From Micromonosporaceae bacterium (GTDB lineage Bacteria > Actinomycetota > Actinomycetes > Mycobacteriales > Micromonosporaceae), in NCBI GenBank assembly GCA_019689695.1, contig JADGHA010000085.1, positions 1 to 11,995 on the forward strand: a stretch of DNA of 11,995 nt, given 5' to 3'. How positions within the stretch are numbered: position 1 is the first letter of the stretch; each line of letters opens with the position of its first letter. The notes under the pieces were generated by a model. It saw only the letters and a program-made list of their open reading frames with translations, ran no database searches and had not been told where the DNA came from. Positions 1 through 6,487 of this stretch are shown here, piece after piece. A program made the translations under genes and the position numbers.

Positions 1-46
1 AACACCTACGCCTTCGGCGGCAGCGTCAGATGTGTATACGAGACCG
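1..46 (+). other. Illumina Nextera adapter and index left in the assembly
   Basis: Positions 14-46 match the 33-base Nextera read-1 adapter (TCGTCGGCAGCGTC plus the 19-base Tn5 mosaic end) at 30 of 33 bases. The mismatches are at 17 (T to G), 39 (A to C) and 45 (A to C). Positions 6-13 read CTACGCCT, one base from the i5 index 508 (CTAAGCCT) as I remember it, and 1-5 resemble the last bases of the P5 oligo. Order and orientation are those of an uncut library end: P5, index, read-1 primer, mosaic end, insert. The segment yields the familiar artefact peptides MCIRDR on the plus strand and SYTHLTLP on the minus strand. Genomic sequence should be taken to begin at about 47. Confidence 0.96.
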
Positions 47-1201
47 GGCCGGGACGAGGCCGAGCCCGCGCAGCTCGTCCCGGACGAATGCGAGCTCGGC
101 GGCGATGCCGGCGGCGAGCTGGTCCGGGTTGCGGGGCGGGCTGGCCAGCACGTCCCAGGTGTGCGTCTCCACCTCCAGATGGTCGCAGACCGCGGTCTGC
201 CCGCCCAGCAAGGCGTCCAGGGCGTCCCGCAGCACCGGGACCGTGGTCGCCAGCGGAGGGGCCGGCTCGGCGTGCGCCGGCACGTGACAGCGCACCCGCC
301 ACGGCCCGGGCAGGTCTTCCGCCAGCGCCTCCTCCACGTCGTCGGTGCCCAGGCCGGACGCGGTCCGGGTCTGGCGCAGCAGCCCCGGCCCGGCGAGCCC
401 GCGCAGGGTCTCCTGTGCGGCGGCCGGGTCGGCGACCTCCAGCGCCGCGGACACCTGCACCTTCACCACCGGCAGGCCCTCCTCCTCCAGCCTGGTCAGG
501 GCCTGCACCGGGTCCTCCCAGGCGCAGGCGAGGTGGGCCAGATCCAGGCAGAGGCCGATCCGGTCGGTGTTCACCCGCCGCAACGCGCTGACCGCCTGCT
601 CGGTGGTCTCCACGACGCAGCCGGGCTCCGGCTCGAAGCCGACCTGGATCAGCCGGCCGGTGCGCCAGGCCACCTCGGTGAGCCCTTCGGCCAGCTCGTC
701 CAGCACCCGGCCGGCCTCCGCCGCCGCGGCCGCGTCCCATGGCTCGCGCCAGGCCAGCGGCAAGGTGGAGACCGAGCCGCGGACCGCGTCCCCGGGGAGC
801 AGGTCGGCGAGGATCCGGGCCAGGTTGAGGGTGTACTCCAGCCGCTCCCGGCTGGTCCAGTTCGGCTGGTACGCCGCGTACTTCGTGGACCGGTCGGCGC
901 CGGCGCCCTCGGTCGTGCCCGGCGACGGGTACGGGGAGCCGCTGAGCGTGACCACCTCCAGCCCGTGGGCGTCGAGGTGCCGGCGCAGCCGCCGGCGCGC
1001 CGCCGGGGCGTCGGCGAGCGCGGCGGCGAGCCGCGCGGGCAGCCACAGCCCCAGGCCGACCACCTCGCCGTCGAGGTGCCGGCGCACCGCGGCGGCGTAC
1101 GTATCGAGCTGCGCCAGGATGCCGGCCAGGTCCTCGGCCGGGTGGACGTTGGTGCAGTAGCCGAGGTGGACCAGCTGGCCATCCGGGTGCCGCAGCCGCA
1201 T
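47..1201 (-). CDS. eboE: EboE-like TIM-barrel protein, 3' end cut by adapter junction
   Basis: This looks like the metabolite traffic protein EboE, a xylose-isomerase-like TIM barrel of the ebo gene cluster. In the cyanobacterium Nostoc punctiforme that cluster is linked to transport of a scytonemin precursor to the periplasm; the chemistry of EboE is not established. The start is ATG at 1201, with GGGAGG seven bases upstream. Visible family features are YCTNVHP (residues 15-21), GLGLWLPARLA (49-59), TLSGSPYPSP (85-94) and SVSTLPLAW (143-151). Possible metal ligands are E190 in FEPEPG, D220 and H223 in CLDLAHL, H306, and E345 in EVETHTWD. Genuine sequence gives 385 residues, close to the family length as I recall it, so only a short tail may be missing. 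The apparent end SRIHI and its stop at 26-28 are adapter-encoded. A general sugar-phosphate isomerase of the same fold is the alternative, but the YCTN start and the SGSPY and SVSTLPL motifs favour EboE. Confidence 0.78.
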
Positions 1202-1281
1202 TCAACCGCCTCCCGCGCAGAATCGAACGACCGGCGCAGCTCACCCGCCCACATCGGACAGGTCCAGCCCGCCGGATCGTC

Positions 1282-1315
1282 GTAGAACTCTACTGGGTCG
1301 CCCCAGATCGCTCGA
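1282..1315 (-). promoter_or_regulatory. Weak promoter candidate with small palindromes upstream of eboE
   Basis: On the minus strand a -10-like TAGAGT (1292-1287) lies 17 bases after TCGAGC (1315-1310), which matches TTGACA at only 3 of 6 positions. The -10 sits inside a palindrome, GTAGA-N2-TCTAC (1282-1293). The spacer holds a second one, CTGGG-N4-CCCAG (1293-1306). The predicted transcript would have a leader of about 80 bases before the eboE start. The site lies in the 238-base gap between the oxidoreductase and eboE (1202-1439), which otherwise shows no reading frame. It suggests that eboE can be expressed apart from the sugar operon. The weak -35 keeps confidence low. Confidence 0.3.
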
Positions 1316-1439
1316 TTCGCACGCCGGTGGTACCCCCGGGGCAGTCCCTCCCCGACCGCATGCCGTCACGACTGCCTGGCAGGACGCGGCCGGGGCCCTC
1401 GCAGGACCCGCCCCGGGGAGTCTTCGGCTACCCGCGGCG

Positions 1440-2705
1440 TCAGCCCACCGTGCTCGCCGGTGCCACCGGTGCCGCCTCGACCGGCGTCCAGGACGCCCCG
1501 GTCGCGGCGGAGCGGGCCACCGCGTCCAGCACCAGCTGGACCTGCAGCGCGTCGGCGAAGGACGGCTCGGGGTCCTGGCCGCTGGCGATGGCCGCGAGGA
1601 AGTCCCGCACCTCGTGGGTGAACGAGTGCTCGTACCCGATGACGTGGCCGGGTGGCCACCAGGCCGACATGTAGGGGTGCTCGCTCTCGGTGACCAGGAT
1701 CCGGGTGAACCCCTGCTCCGCACCGGGCCCGGTGGCGTCGTAGTACTCCAGCTCGTTGAGCCGCTCCAGGTCGAACGCGACGGAGCCCTTCGAGCCGTTC
1801 AGCTCGACCCGCATGCCGTTCTTGTGTCCGGTGGCGAACCGGGTCGCCTCGTACGTGGCGACCGCGCCGCCGTCCAACCGCGCCACGAACAGCGCGGCAT
1901 CGTCCACAGTGACCGGACCATACGCCGGGCCGTCACCGCCGTTGCCGCCGGCGGTCGTGGTCGCGGCGAGCCCTCGGGAGGAGACCGGCAGCGGGCGCTC
2001 GGTGACGAAGGTCTCGGCGATCCCGCTGACACCGGTGATCCGCTGGCCGGTGACGTACTGGGTCAGGTCGATGATGTGCGCGCCGATGTCGCCCAGCGCG
2101 CCGGAACCGGCCCGGTCCTTCTGCAGCCGCCACACCAGGGGGAACTGGGGATCGACGATCCAGTCCTGCAGGTACACCGCGCGCACGTGCCGGATCACGC
2201 CCAGCCGCCCAGAGGCCACGAAGTCGCGCATCAGGGCGACCGCGGGCACCCGCCGGTAGTTGAACCCGCACATCGACCGCACGCCGGCGGCGCGGGCCGT
2301 GGCCGCCGCATCGACCATGGCCCGCGCCTCCCCCACGGTGTTTGCCAGCGGTTTCTCACACAGCACGTGCTTGCCGGCGGCGAGCGCGGCCGTCGCGATC
2401 TCGGCGTGGCTGTCCCCCGGCGTGCAGATGTCGATCACGTCGATGTCGTCGCGGGCCACCAGCTCGCGCCAGTCGGTCGCGTGGCTTTCCCAGCCCAGCC
2501 GCTGCGCCGCCGCCGCCACGTTGGCGGCGTTCCGGCCGCAGATCGCGGCCATCCGCGCCCGCACGGGCAGGTCGAAAAAGCGGTTCACGGTACGCCAGGC
2601 CTGCGAGTGCGCGGCGCCCATGAAGGCGTAGCCGACCATGCCGACGCGAAGCTCCCGCGGAGCCGGTCCGCTCCCCGCCATCCCGCCCATCGGTGCAGTG
2701 GACAC
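1440..2705 (-). CDS. Gfo/Idh/MocA family NAD(P)-dependent oxidoreductase
   Basis: This is a cytoplasmic NAD(P)-dependent dehydrogenase of the family that includes glucose-fructose oxidoreductase and myo-inositol 2-dehydrogenase. At 421 residues it is slightly long for the family. The N-terminal Rossmann fold shows VGMVGYAFMG (21-30), a GxGxxG variant whose middle glycine is replaced (GYAFMG). CEKPL (116-120) carries the catalytic-type lysine K118. GALGDIGAHIIDL (202-214) carries the D206/H210 pair of the sugar-binding domain. A Gly/Thr-rich stretch at about 247-263 looks like a surface loop. The start is GTG at 2705, chosen because GGGGGGAG (2720-2713) lies seven bases upstream; the ATG codons at residues 6 and 9 have no such site. 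It follows the binding-protein gene by 22 bases and should belong to the same operon, so its substrate is probably the imported sugar or a derivative. The exact substrate is not readable. Confidence 0.93.
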   Translation of the reverse strand: MSTAPMGGMAGSGPAPRELRVGMVGYAFMGAAHSQAWRTVNRFFDLPVRARMAAICGRNAANVAAAAQRLGWESHATDWRELVARDDIDVIDICTPGDSHAEIATAALAAGKHVLCEKPLANTVGEARAMVDAAATARAAGVRSMCGFNYRRVPAVALMRDFVASGRLGVIRHVRAVYLQDWIVDPQFPLVWRLQKDRAGSGALGDIGAHIIDLTQYVTGQRITGVSGIAETFVTERPLPVSSRGLAATTTAGGNGGDGPAYGPVTVDDAALFVARLDGGAVATYEATRFATGHKNGMRVELNGSKGSVAFDLERLNELEYYDATGPGAEQGFTRILVTESEHPYMSAWWPPGHVIGYEHSFTHEVRDFLAAIASGQDPEPSFADALQVQLVLDAVARSAATGASWTPVEAAPVAPASTVG

Positions 2706-2727
2706 GTGAGGTCTCCCCCCAGTTGGT

Positions 2728-3783
2728 TCAGAACCCGAGCGGCAGGTACGCGCTCGCGTTTTCCTTGGTGACGGTCTCCGACGCCAAAATGATCTCCTTC
2801 GGCACCTGCAGCTCGGCCAGATCGGACATGCCCCGGCCCTGGGCGATCAGGCGGGCCAGCGAGATGGCGGACGAGGCCATCGAGGGGCTGTAGGTGACCG
2901 TGGCCTTCAGCACCGTGTTGTCCGCCTGGATCGCTTCGATCGCCGCCTTCGACCCGGCGCCGCCGACCATGATGAACTCCTTGCGGTTCGCCTGGTTGAT
3001 CGCGGCGAGCACGCCGACGCCCTGGTCGTCGTCGTGGTTCCACAGCGCGTCGATCTTCGGCAGCGCCTGCAGCAGGTTGGCCGCCTCGCGCTGCCCGCTG
3101 TCGATGGTGAACTCGGCCGCGCGCCGGTTGGCCACCCGCATGCCGTGCTGGGCCAGGGTGTCGTTGAATCCCTTGGTCCGCTCCTGGGTCAGCTCCAGCG
3201 AGTCGATGCCGGCGATCTCGGCGATGATCGGGTTGCTCACGCCCTTCGCCTTCATCTGCGCGGCGATGAAGTTCGCGGCGGCAACGCCCATGCCGTAGTT
3301 GTCGCCCTTGATCTGCAGCCGGTACGCCAGCGCGTCGGGGAAGGCCCGGTCCAGGTTGACCACCGGGACGCCGGCCTGCATCGCCTCCAGGCCGAACGAA
3401 TTGAGCTCCTTGCCGTCGTGCGGCAGCACCACGATGATGTCCGGCTTCTGCGCCAGGAGCGTGGCCAGCGCCGCCCGCTGGGCCGCCGCGTCCGCGCCGG
3501 CCTCGACCGTCTTCAGCTCCACATCGGAGTACGTGGCCGCCTGCGCCTTGGCGTTGTTGGTGATGGCGGCGATCCAGCCGTGGTCCTGGGCGGGCGCGGA
3601 GAAGCCGATGACCACCCGCTTGCCCGGGCTGGCGTTCGCGCCGGCCTGGTTGGCGCCGGTCTGCGCGGTGTTCGGCGTCTCCTTCTCGTTGCTGGTGCAT
3701 GCGGTGAGCAGCGCGCCGGCGCCGACCGCGGCGGAGCCGAGGAGCAACCGGCGACGGGTCAGGTCGCTACCTGCGTGAGCCAT
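2728..3783 (-). CDS. Sugar ABC transporter substrate-binding lipoprotein
   Basis: This is the extracellular receptor of a CUT2-type (ribose/xylose/inositol-like) sugar importer, 351 residues, of the periplasmic-binding-protein type I family. The N-terminus has a twin-arginine-like TRRRLLLG (9-16), a hydrophobic stretch, and a lipobox LTAC with C29 as the lipid-modified cysteine. A Thr/Asn/Gln/Gly-rich linker to about residue 53 follows. Mature-domain signatures include the first strand VVIGFSAPAQDHGW (57-70), a PDIIVVLPHDG segment, GVPVVNLDRAF and GDNYGMG. The family is clear but the ligand is not. The start is ATG at 3783 because GGAGG (3793-3789) lies five bases upstream; an in-frame TTG at 3795 overlaps that site and is rejected. 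It follows the permease after 71 bases containing a hairpin. Placing the receptor last among the transporter genes is the reverse of some actinomycete xylFGH loci. Tat export is inferred from the arginine motif only. Confidence 0.93.
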   Translation of the reverse strand: MAHAGSDLTRRRLLLGSAAVGAGALLTACTSNEKETPNTAQTGANQAGANASPGKRVVIGFSAPAQDHGWIAAITNNAKAQAATYSDVELKTVEAGADAAAQRAALATLLAQKPDIIVVLPHDGKELNSFGLEAMQAGVPVVNLDRAFPDALAYRLQIKGDNYGMGVAAANFIAAQMKAKGVSNPIIAEIAGIDSLELTQERTKGFNDTLAQHGMRVANRRAAEFTIDSGQREAANLLQALPKIDALWNHDDDQGVGVLAAINQANRKEFIMVGGAGSKAAIEAIQADNTVLKATVTYSPSMASSAISLARLIAQGRGMSDLAELQVPKEIILASETVTKENASAYLPLGF

Positions 3784-3788
3784 GAGGA

Positions 3789-3793
3789 CCTCC
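3789..3793 (-). promoter_or_regulatory. Ribosome binding site that fixes the binding-protein start
   Basis: GGAGG on the minus strand, five bases before ATG at 3783. It overlaps the alternative in-frame TTG codon (3795-3793), so that codon cannot be the start served by this site. Confidence 0.75.
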
Positions 3794-3813
3794 AAAGGGT
3801 CAGTCCATCCCGG

Positions 3814-3836
3814 CGGCCGTCTTATTCAGACGGTCG
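3814..3836 (-). promoter_or_regulatory. RNA hairpin between permease and binding-protein genes
   Basis: In the 71-base gap, CCGTCT-GAATA-AGACGG forms a perfect six-pair stem with a five-base loop (3833-3817). It extends by two more pairs past one mismatch, to 3836 and 3814. No run of T follows, so it is not a standard intrinsic terminator. In sugar operons such a structure often separates the highly expressed binding protein from the membrane components, through RNA processing or stabilisation. That role is inferred here from position only. Confidence 0.5.
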
Positions 3837-3854
3837 ACAATGGAATATTGGCGG

Positions 3855-4946
3855 CTAGGACTTGCTTCTCGCGATGATCTGGTTTCTCGACAGGAACTGG
3901 CTCATCGACTTGAACTGGACCTGCTGGACCAGCACGGCGGCGACGATGATGCCGCCCTTGACCATGTTCTGCACCTCGGTGGACAGGTTGTTGATGGCGA
4001 ACAGGTTGGTGATGGTGGAGAACACCAGCACCCCGAAGAGGGCACCGATGATCGTGCCGCGGCCGCCGGAGAGGAGCGTGCCGCCGATGATCGCCGCGGC
4101 GATCGCGTCCAGCTCGTAGAGGTTCGCCATGGCCGCCTGGGCGGAGGTGGCCTGGGCGGTCAGCATGATGGCGCCGATGCCGCAGCACAGTCCGGACAGC
4201 GCGTACAGCAGTACGGTGTGCAGCCGCACGTTGATGCCGGCCAGCCGGGCCGCCTCCGGGTTGCCGCCGACGGCGACGGTCCGGCGGCCGAACGTGGTGC
4301 GGTTGAGCAGGACCCACCCGGCGGCCACCACCACGGCGAGGATGATGACAAGCTCCGGTATGCCGAGCACGTCCCTGCTGGCGATGCCGTTGATGACCGA
4401 GTTGGTCGACACCTGGGTCTGCTTGTTCGAGATCTGCGCCGCCAGGCCCCGCGCGGCCACCAGCATGGCCAGCGTCGCGATGAACGGCACCAGCCGGCCG
4501 TACGCGATGAGCACGCCGTTGACCAGGCCGACGCCGAGCCCGACCACCAGCGCCGTGAAGATCATGCCGCCGGCGCCGTACTCCTGGGTGGCGACCGTGG
4601 TGCTCCACACGCCGGCGAGCGCGACGATGGCGCCGACCGACAGGTCGATACCGCCACCGATGATCACGAATGTCACGCCGACCGTGATCACGCCGATCGC
4701 CGAGGCCTGCTTGAGGATGGTGAAGATGTTGTCCACCACCCAGCCACCGTCGCTGTAGAGATCGGGCTTGGTGACGGCGCCGATGCCGAACAGCGCGGCG
4801 AGCACCACCACCAGGCCGAGGTTGCGCCGGACCGGCTCGCCCGCCTCGTCCCGCCACCAGCTGCGCCGCGGCGGACCGCTCGGGGGAGCCTCGGGCGCCT
4901 GGGTCAGTTCCACCTGCCTGCCCGCCTGCCCACCAGCCGCTTCCAT
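3855..4946 (-). CDS. CUT2-family sugar ABC transporter permease
   Basis: This is the membrane component of the sugar importer, 363 residues, of the RbsC/XylH type (binding-protein-dependent transport permease family). A Pro/Gly-rich cytoplasmic N-terminus (1-41) precedes the first membrane helix, at about 42-58. The hallmark segment FVIIGGGIDLSVGAIVALAG (93-112) is present. So is the conserved C-terminal cluster from ELDAIAAAIIGG (278-289) through LLSGGRGTIIGALFG (291-305). EAARLAGI (231-238) matches the cytoplasmic loop that contacts the ATPase. The start is ATG at 4946, with GGAGG (4958-4954) seven bases upstream. The codon overlaps the ATPase stop by one base (TGATG), so the two are probably translationally coupled. 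The in-frame sequence upstream to 5252 is only shadow of the ATPase gene. It probably works as a homodimer, since no second permease gene is present. Confidence 0.95.
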   Translation of the reverse strand: MEAAGGQAGRQVELTQAPEAPPSGPPRRSWWRDEAGEPVRRNLGLVVVLAALFGIGAVTKPDLYSDGGWVVDNIFTILKQASAIGVITVGVTFVIIGGGIDLSVGAIVALAGVWSTTVATQEYGAGGMIFTALVVGLGVGLVNGVLIAYGRLVPFIATLAMLVAARGLAAQISNKQTQVSTNSVINGIASRDVLGIPELVIILAVVVAAGWVLLNRTTFGRRTVAVGGNPEAARLAGINVRLHTVLLYALSGLCCGIGAIMLTAQATSAQAAMANLYELDAIAAAIIGGTLLSGGRGTIIGALFGVLVFSTITNLFAINNLSTEVQNMVKGGIIVAAVLVQQVQFKSMSQFLSRNQIIARSKS

Positions 4947-6487
4947 CACGAGACCTCCGTCAGCGAACCCGCCATCACCAGATCCAGCACCCGGTCCTCG
5001 TCCAGCTCGCCGGCCGGGGCCTCGTGGACCACCCGGCCCTCGCGCATCACCAGCACCCGGTCGGCCAGCCCCAGCACCTCGGGCACCTCGCTGGAGACCA
5101 GCAGCACCCCCGCCCCGCGGCCGGCCAGCTCCCGGATCACCTGGTACAGCTCGGCCCGCGCGCCGACGTCGACCCCGCGGGTGGGCTCGTCCAGCAGCAG
5201 CAGGTCCGCGGTGCCCCCCTGCGCGTGCCGCCCGGCGCCACCCACCAGCCACCGGGCCACCACGACCTTCTGCTGGTTGCCGCCGGAGAGCGTGCGCACC
5301 GGTCGCCGCACGTCGCGCGGGCGCAGGTCGAGGTCGCCCGCGACCCGGTCCGCCTCCGCGCGTTCCCGGCCGGAGTTGGTGAACCCGCCGCGGGCGTACC
5401 GGGCGAAGGTGGCCAGGGTGATATTGCGGTAGATCGGCTCGCCGAGCAGCAGCGCCTGGCTCTTGCGCTCCTCCGGCGCCATGCCCAGTCCGGCCCGCAC
5501 GGCCGCGCCCACGCTGCCCGGACGCAGCACCCGGCCCCTCACCTGGACCGTGCCGGAATCCGGCCGGCGCGCGCCGAAGATGGTCTGCAGCAGTTCCGAA
5601 CGGCCAGAGCCGACCAGGCCGGCGATGCCCACGATCTCTCCGCTGTGGATGGTGAGCGACACGTCGGTGAACTCGCCGTGCCGGGTCAGCCCGTCCACTC
5701 GCAACAGTTCCGGTCCCCTTGTGGCCACCGCCGGCCGGTCCGGGAAGACGTACTCGATGGTGCGGCCGGTCATCCGGCTGACCAGGTCGCGGGTGGGCGT
5801 GGTGCGGGCCGGTAGGTTCGCCGCGGTGGTGCGCCCGTCCTTGAGCACGGTCACCCGGTCGCCGATCTCGCGGATCTCCTCCAGCCGGTGGGAGATGTAG
5901 ATGACCGCGATGCCCTGCGCGGTGAGGTCGCGGATGATCCGGAACAGGTTGGCCACCTCATCGTGGGCCAGCATCGCGCTCGGCTCGTCCATGATGATCA
6001 GCCGGGCGTCGTGGGACAGCGCGCGTACCATGCTGACCACCTGCTTGCCGGCGTTGGGCAGCTTTCCGACCGCGCGACCGGGCGGGATCTCCGGGTGCCC
6101 CAGCCGGGCCAGGACCTGCCTGGTGCTGCGCGCCATGTGTCCTCTCCGGACGAAGCCCAACCGGCGCGGTTCGTGGCCGAGGAAGGCGTTCTCCGCCACG
6201 GACAGCTCGTCGACCAGGTCCAGCTCCTGGTAGATGGTGGCGATGCCGGCCTTCATCGCGGCGTGCGGGTTGGCGAAGCTCACCGGCTGGCCCAGCCATT
6301 CGATGCGGCCTGCGTCCGGCCGGTGCGCTCCGGAGAGCACCTTGATCAATGTGGACTTTCCGGCGCCGTTCTGCCCGAGCAGGCAGTGCACCTCGCCGGC
6401 GCGCACCTCCAGCTCGACGCCGTCGAGCGCGCGTACGCCCGGGAAGGTCTTGACCACGCCGGTGAGCCGGAGGATGGCCTCGGTCAT
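4946..6487 (-). CDS. CUT2-family sugar ABC transporter ATPase with two fused domains
   Basis: This is the energy-coupling protein of the importer, 513 residues, of the RbsA/XylG/MglA type with two nucleotide-binding domains in one chain. Domain 1 has a Walker A motif GQNGAGKS (38-45), a Walker B/D-loop region IIMDEPSAML (164-173) and the switch histidine H200. Its signature is degenerate, LPNAGKQ (143-149) instead of LSGGQ. Domain 2 has the family's usual altered P-loop GLVGSGRSE (290-298, Arg replacing Lys), a clean LSGGNQQKV (400-408) and LLLLDEPTRGVDVGA (429-443). A Gly-rich insertion (about 416-427) precedes this second Walker B. The start is ATG at 6487, which shares ATGA with the stop of the ROK gene (four-base overlap). 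The in-frame extension to 6931 is shadow of the ROK gene. Coupled translation from regulator to ATPase to permease indicates one transcript. Confidence 0.96.
   Translation of the reverse strand: MTEAILRLTGVVKTFPGVRALDGVELEVRAGEVHCLLGQNGAGKSTLIKVLSGAHRPDAGRIEWLGQPVSFANPHAAMKAGIATIYQELDLVDELSVAENAFLGHEPRRLGFVRRGHMARSTRQVLARLGHPEIPPGRAVGKLPNAGKQVVSMVRALSHDARLIIMDEPSAMLAHDEVANLFRIIRDLTAQGIAVIYISHRLEEIREIGDRVTVLKDGRTTAANLPARTTPTRDLVSRMTGRTIEYVFPDRPAVATRGPELLRVDGLTRHGEFTDVSLTIHSGEIVGIAGLVGSGRSELLQTIFGARRPDSGTVQVRGRVLRPGSVGAAVRAGLGMAPEERKSQALLLGEPIYRNITLATFARYARGGFTNSGRERAEADRVAGDLDLRPRDVRRPVRTLSGGNQQKVVVARWLVGGAGRHAQGGTADLLLLDEPTRGVDVGARAELYQVIRELAGRGAGVLLVSSEVPEVLGLADRVLVMREGRVVHEAPAGELDEDRVLDLVMAGSLTEVS

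Noticed and set aside
30..287. Plus-strand reading frame starting MCIRDR
   Set aside because: MCIRDR is the known translation of the Tn5 mosaic end; the rest is antisense to the EboE gene.
6..1244. Minus-strand reading frame of 412 codons ending in SYTHLTLPPKA
   Set aside because: It is an out-of-frame shadow of the EboE gene, rich in Arg, Gly, Ala and Pro, and its tail is translated Nextera adapter.
3784..3795. Earlier TTG start for the binding protein
   Set aside because: The TTG overlaps the GGAGG site that serves the ATG at 3783, and the extra residues (MEVL) add nothing to the signal peptide.
4947..5252. N-terminal extension of the sugar permease
   Set aside because: It lies entirely within the ATPase gene in another frame and looks like shadow sequence; ATG at 4946 has a strong ribosome site and the TGATG overlap.
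3840..5432. Plus-strand reading frame of 530 codons
   Set aside because: Antisense to the permease and ATPase genes, low-complexity composition (His, Asp, Arg, Gly), no recognisable domain. It arises from GC-rich third positions on the opposite strand.
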